Below, one piece after another: positions 1 to 7,907 of a stretch of 64,000 nt of DNA. A model generated the notes under the pieces. It worked only from the letters and a program-made list of their open reading frames with translations, searched no databases and was not told the DNA's origin. Every line of letters begins with the position of its first letter. Position 1 is the first letter of the stretch. The stretch comes from an uncultured Helicobacter sp. Lineage in GTDB: Bacteria; Campylobacterota; Campylobacteria; Campylobacterales; Helicobacteraceae. The stretch is from contig CALVDZ010000009.1 of NCBI GenBank assembly GCA_944326445.1, positions 7,631-71,630 of the forward strand, given 5' to 3'. The position numbers were made by a program, and so were the translations under genes.

Positions 1-326
1 AGCGCGTGATAGAGGCGTGCAAAAAGGCAAATATCTATGAGTTTTTACAGGAGCATAGCGGGATTTATACGCGCGTGGGCGAGGGCGGCATACTGCTTAG
101 CGGCGGGCAAAAGCAGCGCATAGGGATTGCGCGCGCCATCTATGACAACCCCGAGATCTTAGTGCTCGATGAAGCCACGAGCGCGCTAGATACCGCCACA
201 GAAGAGAGGATAATGGAGGAAATCTATGATGTGGCACAAAACAAAACCCTGCTTGTCATCGCCCATAGGCTTAATACTATACAGAGATGTGAGCGCAAAA
301 TAGAGATACACAAGCACAGGGCGTAA
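1..326 (+). CDS. ABC transporter ATP-binding domain, C-terminal fragment (flippase-like)
   Basis: The gene enters from the left edge, so its start and membrane domain are outside the window. The visible part is the end of an ABC ATPase: signature motif LSGGQKQR, Walker B followed by the D-loop (ILVLDEATSALD) and the H-loop histidine (VIAHRL). The wording of these motifs resembles PglK/Wzk-type exporters, half-transporters that flip lipid-linked oligosaccharides across the inner membrane. That family assignment is an inference from about 100 residues; another type IV exporter such as an MsbA-like protein is possible. The reading frame ends at a TAA, and a short imperfect repeat of TAGGCTTGGG (about 330-360) follows directly. 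Confidence 0.8.
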   Translation, partial: RVIEACKKANIYEFLQEHSGIYTRVGEGGILLSGGQKQRIGIARAIYDNPEILVLDEATSALDTATEERIMEEIYDVAQNKTLLVIAHRLNTIQRCERKIEIHKHRA

Positions 327-469
327 GGGTAGGCTTGGGTAGGCTTGGGCAGGCTTGGCTCACACGGCTCTTAAGATTCTATAAATGCTTGAAGTAGCCT
401 CTGGCATTAGAGAATCTCTCACAAATCCGCCGCGTGCTGGGCGCTCCTAGCCTCGCGATGTGTTTGTGC

Positions 470-1024
470 CTAGAGCTCGCTCTCTAGGCTTTGCTGGCAT
501 TCTAGTGAAAAGATGATATTTTGTGAATCTCGCTCATAGCTTTTGTTCCAATCTAGCACGATCTCCGCGCCACTTGCATTGCGCACAAAGACATTGCTCC
601 GCACTAGCGCGCACGAGCCCTCCATAATGTCGTTAGAAAACTTTTCAATCACCAAAATATCGGGCTTGACTGCTTTAAGCGCGTAGGTTTTGGGCGCGAT
701 TTTGGCATAGAGATTTGTCTTATTATTGCTCGTGTAGTAGAAGTCGGCGCGCGTGCTGATAAAGCCGCTTTGGGTGCGGACTATGCGGATTTTTTGGGTG
801 GATTGTAGGTTTTTGCCCTCGATAAATGCTATCAGCGGTTTAGAGACGATATAAAGCGCGAAATGCTCATTATACGCGCCTATGCGGAAGTCCTCTGGGT
901 GCAGCGGGTAGAGATTGCCCTCGATGAAGCCAATCTGCTTGCGCGTGGGGGATTCTTGAGAGAGGATAAAGGTATCTGCCCACACGCCACATAATAGCAC
1001 CAAAACTCCCAGAATGCTTCTCAT
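470..1024 (-). CDS. Exported hypothetical protein, 184 aa
   Basis: The protein starts with a short hydrophobic segment ending in VWA, a plausible signal peptide of about 16 residues, so it is probably periplasmic or outer-membrane associated. The remainder is predicted beta-rich with no motif I recognise. It is divergent from der, with about 75 bases between the two starts that must hold both promoters. Two cysteines lie in the C-terminal half (near GSCALV and ECQQS) and could form a disulfide. I do not assign a function. Confidence 0.65.
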   Translation of the reverse strand: MRSILGVLVLLCGVWADTFILSQESPTRKQIGFIEGNLYPLHPEDFRIGAYNEHFALYIVSKPLIAFIEGKNLQSTQKIRIVRTQSGFISTRADFYYTSNNKTNLYAKIAPKTYALKAVKPDILVIEKFSNDIMEGSCALVRSNVFVRNASGAEIVLDWNKSYERDSQNIIFSLECQQSLESEL

Positions 1025-1100
1025 CGCTAGCCCTTAATGTCTTTTGTATCAAAGTTTGAGTAACATATCGCCTAAATTTTCTTTGCGTTAAGGGAGTGTG

Positions 1101-2552
1101 ATGAAAACCATCGCGATTTTGGGCAAGCCAAATGTGGGCAAAAGCTCGCTGTTTAACCGCCTGTGCAACCAACTAGATGCCATCACTTCCGATGTGAGCG
1201 GGACGACACGCGATGTCAAAAAGGGCACTTGCCTCATCAATGGCACGCCTTGCCTCCTGCTAGATACCGGCGGGATTGACGCTAAGCAAAACGCAGAATC
1301 TCTCACAGACAAAAAGCAAAAAAAACACGCCTACAAGCAAGCCGAGCTTTTTAAACGCGTATCAGAGGCGAGCATACAAGCGGGTTTAAGCGCGGATTTG
1401 GTGCTCTATCTCATTGATGGGCGCGGAATGATAGATGATGAGGATAGAGAGGTGCTGCGCAAGATTCAAAGGCATAAGCGCGTGTTTTTGGTGCTCAATA
1501 AAATCGATAACGACAAGCTCAAAGAGGGCGCGTGGGAGTTTGGCAAGCTTGGTGTGCGCGAGATGTTTTTTGTCTCTGTAAGCCACAATCGCGGGCTTAG
1601 TATTTTGCTAGATTCTATAGGTGAGGCACTAAACCTCGCTCAGATAGAGAGTGTGAGCGAACACGATGAGAGCTTGGAGGAGTTTTTGCAAGCTAAAGAG
1701 GCGCAGGAGGAGGCAGGAGAGAGCGGGCTAGATTCTGTAGAGATTATAGAATCTAGCGAGACAAACCTCATCAAAGTGGGTATCATCGGGCGCGTGAATG
1801 TGGGCAAAAGCTCGCTGCTAAACGCATTGCTAGGGCAGGAGCGCAGTATCGTGAGCGATATTGCCGGCACGACGATAGATCCTGTCGATGAGCGCGCGGA
1901 GTATGAGGGGCATACGCTGGAGTTTATCGACACAGCGGGGATACGGCGCGCGGGCAAGATAGAGGGGATTGAAAAATACGCACTAGATAGGACAAACAAA
2001 GCCCTTAGTAAGTCCCATATCGCGCTGCTCGTGCTTGATGCGAGCGAGGGCTTCGTGGAGCTTGATGAAAAGATTAGCGCGCTTATCCCTAAGCACAACC
2101 TAGGTGTGATCATCGTGCTCAATAAATGGGACAAGGCGCGCACAGAGCACAGAGCGATGATACAGGAGCTGCGCTATAAGTTTAGATTCTTAGAATACGC
2201 GCCGGTGGTGTGCGTGAGCGCGCTCACAAGGCGCAATGTCAATGCGCTCAAAAAGCAGATTCTGTGCGTGTGGGAAAACTTCAATCGTCGTATCCCCACC
2301 GCAGAGCTAAACGCCCTCATAGCCGAGGCGACAAAGCGCCACCACCTCCCAAGCGATCACGGCAAAATCGTCAAAATCTACTACGCCACGCAGTTTGGCG
2401 TATGCCCACCCCAAATCTCGCTTATGATGAATCGCCCCAAAAGCCTGCACTTTAGCTACAAACGCTACCTTGTCAATGTCCTGCGTGAGGGCTATGAGTT
2501 TGGCGGCGTGCCAATCCTCATCGAGCCTAGGGGCAAAAAAGATTTAAGCTAA
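1101..2552 (+). CDS. der: Ribosome assembly GTPase Der (EngA)
   Basis: Der is an essential tandem-domain GTPase that acts in assembly of the 50S ribosomal subunit. The first P-loop (GKPNVGKS) lies at about residues 8-15 with NKID near 134. A second P-loop (GRVNVGKS) lies near 230 with NKWD near 341. A basic KH-like domain of about 100 residues ends the protein. A GTG three bases upstream is open, but the AGGGAG Shine-Dalgarno at 1091-1096 is better spaced for the ATG at 1101. The acidic linker between the two G domains contains copies of the AGATTCT/AGAATCT word (around 1730-1760) and looks expanded. Confidence 0.97.
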   Translation: MKTIAILGKPNVGKSSLFNRLCNQLDAITSDVSGTTRDVKKGTCLINGTPCLLLDTGGIDAKQNAESLTDKKQKKHAYKQAELFKRVSEASIQAGLSADLVLYLIDGRGMIDDEDREVLRKIQRHKRVFLVLNKIDNDKLKEGAWEFGKLGVREMFFVSVSHNRGLSILLDSIGEALNLAQIESVSEHDESLEEFLQAKEAQEEAGESGLDSVEIIESSETNLIKVGIIGRVNVGKSSLLNALLGQERSIVSDIAGTTIDPVDERAEYEGHTLEFIDTAGIRRAGKIEGIEKYALDRTNKALSKSHIALLVLDASEGFVELDEKISALIPKHNLGVIIVLNKWDKARTEHRAMIQELRYKFRFLEYAPVVCVSALTRRNVNALKKQILCVWENFNRRIPTAELNALIAEATKRHHLPSDHGKIVKIYYATQFGVCPPQISLMMNRPKSLHFSYKRYLVNVLREGYEFGGVPILIEPRGKKDLS

Positions 2553-2559
2553 AGTTTCC

Positions 2560-2565
2560 TATAAT
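2560..2565 (+). promoter_or_regulatory. -10 box upstream of prs
   Basis: A TATAAT hexamer lies 33 bases before the prs start, just after the der stop codon, so prs probably has its own promoter. No convincing -35 is seen, which is usual in Helicobacter. Confidence 0.5.
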
Positions 2566-2598
2566 GCAGGGATTATTCCAAAGGAGCAAAGGCAGGCG

Positions 2599-3528
2599 AT
2601 GAGGAGCTATAAGATTTTTTGCGGTTCGGCACACCCAGAATTTGGCAGCGAGATTAGCAAGTATTTGGATGTCGTGCTCTCAAGTGCGTCTATCACACGC
2701 TTTAGCGATGGCGAGATCAATGTCCAAATCGGAGAATCTGTGCGAGGCAAAGATGTGTTTATCATACAACCCACTTGCGCGCCTACAAACGACAATCTTA
2801 TGGAGCTTCTCATAATGACAGACGCGCTCAAACGCAGCGCGGCAAACACGATAAACGCCGTCGTGCCATACTTTGGCTATGCGCGTCAAGATCGCAAAGC
2901 CGCGCCGCGCGTGCCTATCTCAGCCAAACTCGTAGCAAACATTATCCAAAATGCCGGGATCGATCGCCTCATCACGATGGATTTGCACGCGGGGCAGATT
3001 CAGGGATTTTTTGATATTCCCGTGGATAATCTCTATGGCTCAGTGATTTTCCGCGATTATATCAAGTCCAAGCAGTTTGGCGATCCCATCGTGGCAAGCC
3101 CCGATATCGGTGGCGTGGCGAGGGCGCGGTATTTTGCCGATAAGCTCGGGCTTGATCTCGTGATCGTGGATAAAAAGCGCGAGAAAGCCAACCAAAGCGA
3201 AGTGATGAATATCATCGGCGATGTGAGGGATAAAGATGTGATCCTCATCGATGATATGATCGATACTGCCGGGACGATGTGCAAGGCGGCTGATGTGCTC
3301 AAGCAGAGGGGGGCTAGGAGCGTGATAGCACTTGGCACGCACCCCGTGCTTAGCGGTCCGGCGTTTGAACGCATAGAATCTAGCGTGCTCGATGAAGTCG
3401 TGGTAACCAACTCAATCCCCCTAGCGCGCAAAAGTGAGAAGATAAAGGTGCTAAGTGTCGTCCCGCTCTTTGCAGAAGTGATACGCAGAATCCACCACAA
3501 CGAGAGCGTGGATTCACTCTTTATCTGA
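2599..3528 (+). CDS. prs: Ribose-phosphate pyrophosphokinase
   Basis: PRPP synthetase makes phosphoribosyl pyrophosphate from ribose 5-phosphate and ATP for nucleotide, histidine and tryptophan synthesis. At 309 residues it has normal length for the bacterial class I enzyme. Visible family motifs are FSDGEINVQI near the N-terminus, YFGYARQDRK near residue 95, the metal-binding DLHAGQIQGFF stretch, and the PRPP loop VILIDDMIDTAGT at about residues 213-225. An AAAGGAG Shine-Dalgarno lies about 12 bases upstream of the ATG. The chosen start gives the usual N-terminus. Confidence 0.97.
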   Translation: MRSYKIFCGSAHPEFGSEISKYLDVVLSSASITRFSDGEINVQIGESVRGKDVFIIQPTCAPTNDNLMELLIMTDALKRSAANTINAVVPYFGYARQDRKAAPRVPISAKLVANIIQNAGIDRLITMDLHAGQIQGFFDIPVDNLYGSVIFRDYIKSKQFGDPIVASPDIGGVARARYFADKLGLDLVIVDKKREKANQSEVMNIIGDVRDKDVILIDDMIDTAGTMCKAADVLKQRGARSVIALGTHPVLSGPAFERIESSVLDEVVVTNSIPLARKSEKIKVLSVVPLFAEVIRRIHHNESVDSLFI

Positions 3529-3545
3529 ATCTAGGGAGGTGGGCG

Positions 3546-4111
3546 ATGAAAGAGATTGATTTACTCTATTAAAAATGCCGGCGTGCTCAACCTAGGCGAT
3601 ATCCTCAATGTCGCTATGGCACGCGAGCTCTTTGGACTACAAGTCAAGCGGCTATGGCAGGCTGCTTGGGAGTATGCCGCCCAAACGCTATAAAGTGGGC
3701 ATCATCCCCCATATCGATGAGCTCACGCACCCGACATTCCCCACCATAGCGGGCGCGATAGAGGGGAGTGTGCTTATCAGCCCTAGTGATGAGCCTATGC
3801 GCGTATTGGAGATGATCGCATCGTGTGAGAGCATACTCTCAAGCGCGATGCACGGGCTCATCATCGCCGATGGTATGGGTATCCCAAATAAGCGCATTTT
3901 GACTTGTGGTTCTATGTATGCGCAAAATGGGAAGTTTGAGGATTATTATTCTGTGTATGAGATTAGCCCAAAAATCCTTGATGTGCGCGGCAAGGATCTA
4001 AGCAGCTATGATTGGGCAGAGGTGGCGGAGAGTATCACGCGCGATTATGCTATCCTCTACGACAAGGTACGCTCCATCAAGCAAGAGCTTTTGGAGTGTT
4101 TTCCGTTTTAA
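3546..4111 (+). pseudogene. Broken polysaccharide pyruvyl transferase-family gene
   Basis: Three overlapping frames together read as pieces of one protein. The ATG at 3546, behind a GGGAGG ribosome site, gives MKEIDLLY and then a stop. The next frame continues with a family-like N-terminus (NAGVLNLGDILNVAMAREL). The third frame (from 3608) gives KRYKVGIIPHID and later ASCESILSSAMHGLIIADGMGIPN, typical of the C-terminal half of polysaccharide pyruvyl transferases. The whole locus is only 566 bases, against roughly 900-1000 expected, so besides two frameshifts a central segment is missing. These enzymes add pyruvate ketals to surface sugars. I infer the original role; the present gene looks dead. 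Confidence 0.75.
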
Positions 4112-4171
4112 GAATCTTTATTGTGTTTTGTGGGTATTTAGCAGGGATGAGAGACTTAGGGGATTTAAGAT

Positions 4172-4840
4172 TTATTGTAAATCCTGCTCCAAAGCTCCCG
4201 CGAGGTTTGTCCCCACAAACTCCCGCCCTAGCTCCTTGCAGCATTCAAGCACACTAAAGCTCCCCGCCGCTGGATCGCATACCAAATCGCCCTCATTTGT
4301 GCAAGATTCTATCAAAAGCTTTTGCAAGCCTTTGGGCTTGCTATGGGGGTGGAGTTTTAGCTCTGTCTGTGGGATTTTCTCACAATGCACATCGCGGATC
4401 GTGTGGAGATTCCAAGTGCCCTTTGCCTTTAGCGGGGCTTTTTGGATGATGAGCAGATACTCGCTCTGCTTTCTGGTGCGATAGCCCATACCCATTTTGC
4501 CCTTATCCCAAGTGATGAGATCCACGATTTGCAGCGGAGTGGTATCTAGCCACGCGCCCACGCCCTCGCAGAGATGGAATTTGTCAATCCATAGCATAAG
4601 GTAGTGAGCAGGCTTAAGCGTGCGGCTAATCTCGCGTATAAACTCCCCGATAGTCTCCTCACTCATCTGCACAAGCGCGCTGCGCCCCTTTTGTCGCTGC
4701 CCCTCATTGCCATAGCGCATTTTATCTAGCACTCCGCGATATTGTGGATCAAAAAAACACAAATCCACGCTTTGGGATTCTAGATTTTTAAGCAGCTTTA
4801 ATCCATCGATGGTGAGTTTGGTGTTTTTGGTAATGCGCAC
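4172..4840 (-). CDS. Beta-class site-specific DNA methyltransferase (N6-A or N4-C)
   Basis: The 222-residue protein has catalytic motif IV as DPQY near residue 31 and, at the C-terminus, the SAM-binding motif I as DPAAGSFSVLECC, preceded by HPHSKPKGLQKLLI (motif X region). The order IV then X-I is that of beta-class amino-methyltransferases, which transfer a methyl group from SAM to adenine N6 or cytosine N4. No restriction endonuclease gene adjoins it, so it is an orphan or its partner is elsewhere or lost. The DPQY tetrad replaces the commoner DPPY. Its recognition sequence cannot be read from the gene. It lies just downstream of the tRNA operon on the same strand. Confidence 0.85.
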   Translation of the reverse strand: MRITKNTKLTIDGLKLLKNLESQSVDLCFFDPQYRGVLDKMRYGNEGQRQKGRSALVQMSEETIGEFIREISRTLKPAHYLMLWIDKFHLCEGVGAWLDTTPLQIVDLITWDKGKMGMGYRTRKQSEYLLIIQKAPLKAKGTWNLHTIRDVHCEKIPQTELKLHPHSKPKGLQKLLIESCTNEGDLVCDPAAGSFSVLECCKELGREFVGTNLAGALEQDLQ

Positions 4841-4943
4841 TACATCTCCTTTTTATGGACTTTGGCTTACTTGAGTAATTATCAAAAGGGCTATTGTCTC
4901 ATAATGTTTATAAAAAGAGGGATAAGACAGAGTGTATTTAGAG

Positions 4944-5020
4944 TGGCGGAACGGACGGGGCTCGAACCCGCGACCCCCTGCGTGACAGGCAGGTATTCTA
5001 ACCAACTGAACTACCGCTCC
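4944..5020 (-). tRNA. tRNA-Asp (GTC)
   Basis: On the minus strand the sequence folds as a cloverleaf. Acceptor arms GGAGCGG and CCGTTCC pair, the anticodon loop CTGTCAC gives anticodon GTC, the T arm contains GGTTCGAG, and the 3' CCA is encoded. It is the last gene of a four-tRNA cluster. Confidence 0.97.
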
Positions 5021-5037
5021 ACCATAGATAATAAAAG

Positions 5038-5113
5038 TGGTGGTCGCTATAAGACTCGAACTTATGACATCCACCTTGTAAGGGTGGCGCTCTACCAACT
5101 GAGCTAAGCGACC
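5038..5113 (-). tRNA. tRNA-Val (TAC)
   Basis: Minus-strand cloverleaf with acceptor GGTCGCT pairing AGCGACC, anticodon loop CTTACAA (anticodon TAC) and an encoded CCA. It lies 17 bases upstream of tRNA-Asp in the same operon. Confidence 0.97.
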
Positions 5114-5127
5114 AGAGGAAATAAAAG

Positions 5128-5202
5128 TGGTGACCCCTAGGGGATTCGAACCCCTGTAGCCACCGTGAAAGGGTGGTATCCTAACCGTTAGATGAAGGGG
5201 CC
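5128..5202 (-). tRNA. tRNA-Glu (TTC)
   Basis: Minus-strand cloverleaf with acceptor GGCCCCT pairing AGGGGTC, anticodon loop CTTTCAC (anticodon TTC), T loop GGTTCGAAT and an encoded CCA. Confidence 0.97.
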
Positions 5203-5244
5203 ACTTTTATTTGGGTAAGAAAAATCTGTGATTGATTGATCTCG

Positions 5245-5320
<76 letters not shown>

Positions 5321-5360
5321 TTAGCACCTTTGCGCCTCTGCATCTTTAACAAAAAGCGAA

Positions 5361-5389
5361 ATTATATTTATTTTGCTTGTGTTTGTCAA
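5361..5389 (-). promoter_or_regulatory. Consensus sigma-70 promoter of the tRNA operon
   Basis: Read on the minus strand, TTGACA (5389-5384) and TATAAT (5366-5361) are separated by exactly 17 bases, a perfect consensus. It points at tRNA-Lys and would drive Lys-Glu-Val-Asp. A full -35 match is uncommon in Helicobacter and fits a strongly expressed stable-RNA operon. Confidence 0.85.
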
Positions 5390-5400
5390 GAGATATGTGC

Positions 5401-7431
5401 TTAAGTTTGTGCGCTTTTTTGCAAAAGTTTGGCTTCATACAAAAATCTTGATGGCTCATACTCGATATTTTTGAGCCCATCTCTCTTAGCATATGAAAGC
5501 ACGAGATTTTCTTTAGCGCGCGTGATTGCGACATACATCAGTCGCCTCTCCTCTTCCAAACTCCCGCCCTTATTCATTAGTTTCACATTTGGGAATCTCC
5601 CATCCATCAAATCCACGATATACACATCGCGAAACTCCAAGCCCTTGCTCGCATGCACGCTTAGCAGATTCACGCCACTCCCCTCATTTGCCTCACTCGA
5701 GCCAAGTATCATCGCATTGAGAAACTTCCCCACCTCTTGGTAATTGCACGCCAAATCGCGCAGGAGCGAAACCTTGCGCTGCACAGAATCTAAAGCCCTC
5801 TGCAGACGCTCACTATCGATACTGCCATCTTTGTTTTTGGCGCGAGTGTGGGCGAGATTGTGCGCGATATCTCTAAAAAACTCGCTATGGGCAATGCGCG
5901 CGATAAGATCCTTTGGGCTTTTGATCTCTTTTATCTCGCTAAGCATTGTGAAAAATCTGTCCAAAAACTGCGCGCCCTTGATACTTAGCTTTGGGTGCTC
6001 CAAAATCGGGTGGGAGGCAAAGCCCTTAGAGATATGCGCATCAAAGCGATTTTTTGCCTGCAGGGCAAAAAAATCATCAAAAAGCCCAAGCTCTGTGTTT
6101 TTTGCCCTCTGCTCATAAGGACGCACCTTAGAATCTGGGCTAAAAAGCCCCCTAAGCGCCACACCATCGCCAAGCCGCAGGAGGGATTCATAAATATCCT
6201 TGGCTATCGCGCTCCCTATGCCCTTGCCATAGCCGAGGATATGGATATATGCCATCATATCGCGCGGGTGGATAGCTATGGCACACAGATCGAGCACGAC
6301 ATTGACTTCCTTGCTATCAAAAAAGCTTGCACTGCCCTTGCGCTTGCACGAGATACCAAGCTCACGCAACGACGCCTCCAATCCGTCCGCGCTTGCGTTG
6401 TTGCGGAAAATGATCGCGATATCCTCGTGCCTATAATTGCTTAGCGCAATGTGCTTGGCTATCCCCTGATATTGCGCAAATAGCTCATCAAAGCCCAAAA
6501 GCTTAGGCGGCGGGAATGCCCCCTCTTTAATCACTTCTAAATTTTTGGGATAGATTCTAGGATTGTGCCTAATAATCATATCGGCTAGGGAGAGAATCTC
6601 TGCTGAAGAGCGATAATTTTTGCTTAGGCTAAAAACCTGCGCCTGTGGGTATTTATCCGCAAAACTCCCGATAATCCCAATATCCGCGCCATTAAAGGCA
6701 TAAATGCTCTGATCGTAATCCCCCACGCAAAAAAGGCTCTTTGGCTGCAGTGCTTGCAGGATAGAATCTTGCAGGGGATTAGTGTCTTGATATTCATCAC
6801 AGAGCACCTCCTCAAAGCCCAGCGCGCGCTCTCTAATCTCACGCCGAAAAAGTAAGAGCAAATCGTTATAATCCGCGTAGTTATGGTATCGCTTGAGCTC
6901 ATCAAACTCCGCTAGCACATCTTCGTAGATTCTGATATAGGGGGCTTGTGCGGGGATTTTTTGGCACACCCACTCGCCAAAGCTAAGCTCTGAGCCGCTA
7001 TTGAGATAGAGCGAGTGACTATCATAGAGGTATTGTGGAGAATACACCGCCGCGGAGCTACGCTCGCTAAAAACGCGCTTTTCAAAGAGGCTTTTAAAGA
7101 GGATTTTTAGCTCCTTTGGTTGTTTTAGCGTGATGGATAAATGCTCTTTTAGGTAGCGGTATGCCACTGCGTGGAAGGTGCCAGATTCTATCTCTCCCGC
7201 GACTTTGGGGCTAAAGAATCTCCCCACGCGCTCAATCATCTCGGCGCTTGCTTTGTTGGTAAAGGTTAGGAGTAAAATCTGTTTTGGGTGTATGCCGCTT
7301 TGGAGCAAAAAGGCTATGCGCCCCACAATCGTGGAAGTCTTGCCCGTGCCTGCTGAAGCGATGATGAGATTGTAGCCACGCTTGGCAGTCGCGGCGAGAT
7401 ATTGCTCTTTATTTAGGCGAGAAAGAGGCAT
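5401..7431 (-). CDS. uvrD: UvrD/Rep-family DNA helicase
   Basis: A superfamily 1A 3'-5' DNA helicase, probably acting in nucleotide-excision or mismatch-type repair and replication restart. Walker A (SAGTGKT) is at about residues 26-32. Motif Ia (LLLTFTNKAS), motif II as DEYQDTN near 213, motif III (GDYDQSIYAFNGAD), motif V (LLSVHASKGLEF) and motif VI (YVAITRAKENLVLSY, near 630) follow in order. At 676 residues it is the length of UvrD/PcrA-type proteins. Its ATG overlaps the fliW stop by one base (TAATG), so the two are translationally coupled and co-transcribed. Rep or PcrA are alternative names within the same family. Confidence 0.93.
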   Translation of the reverse strand: MPLSRLNKEQYLAATAKRGYNLIIASAGTGKTSTIVGRIAFLLQSGIHPKQILLLTFTNKASAEMIERVGRFFSPKVAGEIESGTFHAVAYRYLKEHLSITLKQPKELKILFKSLFEKRVFSERSSAAVYSPQYLYDSHSLYLNSGSELSFGEWVCQKIPAQAPYIRIYEDVLAEFDELKRYHNYADYNDLLLLFRREIRERALGFEEVLCDEYQDTNPLQDSILQALQPKSLFCVGDYDQSIYAFNGADIGIIGSFADKYPQAQVFSLSKNYRSSAEILSLADMIIRHNPRIYPKNLEVIKEGAFPPPKLLGFDELFAQYQGIAKHIALSNYRHEDIAIIFRNNASADGLEASLRELGISCKRKGSASFFDSKEVNVVLDLCAIAIHPRDMMAYIHILGYGKGIGSAIAKDIYESLLRLGDGVALRGLFSPDSKVRPYEQRAKNTELGLFDDFFALQAKNRFDAHISKGFASHPILEHPKLSIKGAQFLDRFFTMLSEIKEIKSPKDLIARIAHSEFFRDIAHNLAHTRAKNKDGSIDSERLQRALDSVQRKVSLLRDLACNYQEVGKFLNAMILGSSEANEGSGVNLLSVHASKGLEFRDVYIVDLMDGRFPNVKLMNKGGSLEEERRLMYVAITRAKENLVLSYAKRDGLKNIEYEPSRFLYEAKLLQKSAQT

Positions 7432-7844
7432 TATTTGCTAAGAGATTCTAAAAGTTCTTGAGGCAAAAAGGCTTTGATAGGCTTAGTAATCCCAAACTCG
7501 GGATACTCGCGGATACCAAGGCTCATTTGTGCGACATAGCCCTTTGCAGGATTAAACACAAAGGGCGAGGAAAAGCCCACTTCAGAATCTTGCACGGGAT
7601 TTTGAAGCACGAGCGGGCAATACACCTCGACTTTGTCGCGCTCCTCCTGCAGCTCTAGCAAAATCTGTGAGGCAGTGGGGATAGTGAAGTTGTATTGCTT
7701 TAGCAGGACATAGGGATTGATAAGCGTCATCTCAAACGCCCCATCCACCGCCTTTAAGCGCGCAAAAGTCTCATCGATCCTCTCAAGCTCCACGCCTAGC
7801 ACATCTTCAAAGCCCAAAATCGGCGATTTGACTTCATACACCAT
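7431..7844 (-). CDS. fliW: Flagellar assembly factor FliW
   Basis: FliW binds flagellin and antagonises the translational repressor CsrA, coupling flagellin synthesis to flagellum assembly in Campylobacterota and Gram-positive bacteria. The 137-residue protein shows the family features: an N-terminal strand ending in PILGFE, NPYVLLKQYNF, and the C-terminal motif LGIREYPEFG. A strong AAGGAG site precedes its ATG, and it shares an overlapping divergent promoter region with valS. It overlaps uvrD downstream by one base. Confidence 0.88.
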   Translation of the reverse strand: MVYEVKSPILGFEDVLGVELERIDETFARLKAVDGAFEMTLINPYVLLKQYNFTIPTASQILLELQEERDKVEVYCPLVLQNPVQDSEVGFSSPFVFNPAKGYVAQMSLGIREYPEFGITKPIKAFLPQELLESLSK

Positions 7845-7865
7845 ACAATCTCCTTGGAAGTTTGT

Positions 7866-7882
7866 TATAATGCCAAATTATA
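7866..7882. promoter_or_regulatory. Overlapping divergent -10 boxes for fliW and valS
   Basis: A plus-strand TATAAT at 7866-7871 points toward valS and a minus-strand TATAAT at 7882-7877 points toward fliW. With normal spacing each start site would fall inside the other -10 box, so the two promoters cannot be occupied at once. Confidence 0.5.
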
Positions 7883-7907
7883 CAACCAAAGAAGTAAGGG
7901 TGCTCTT

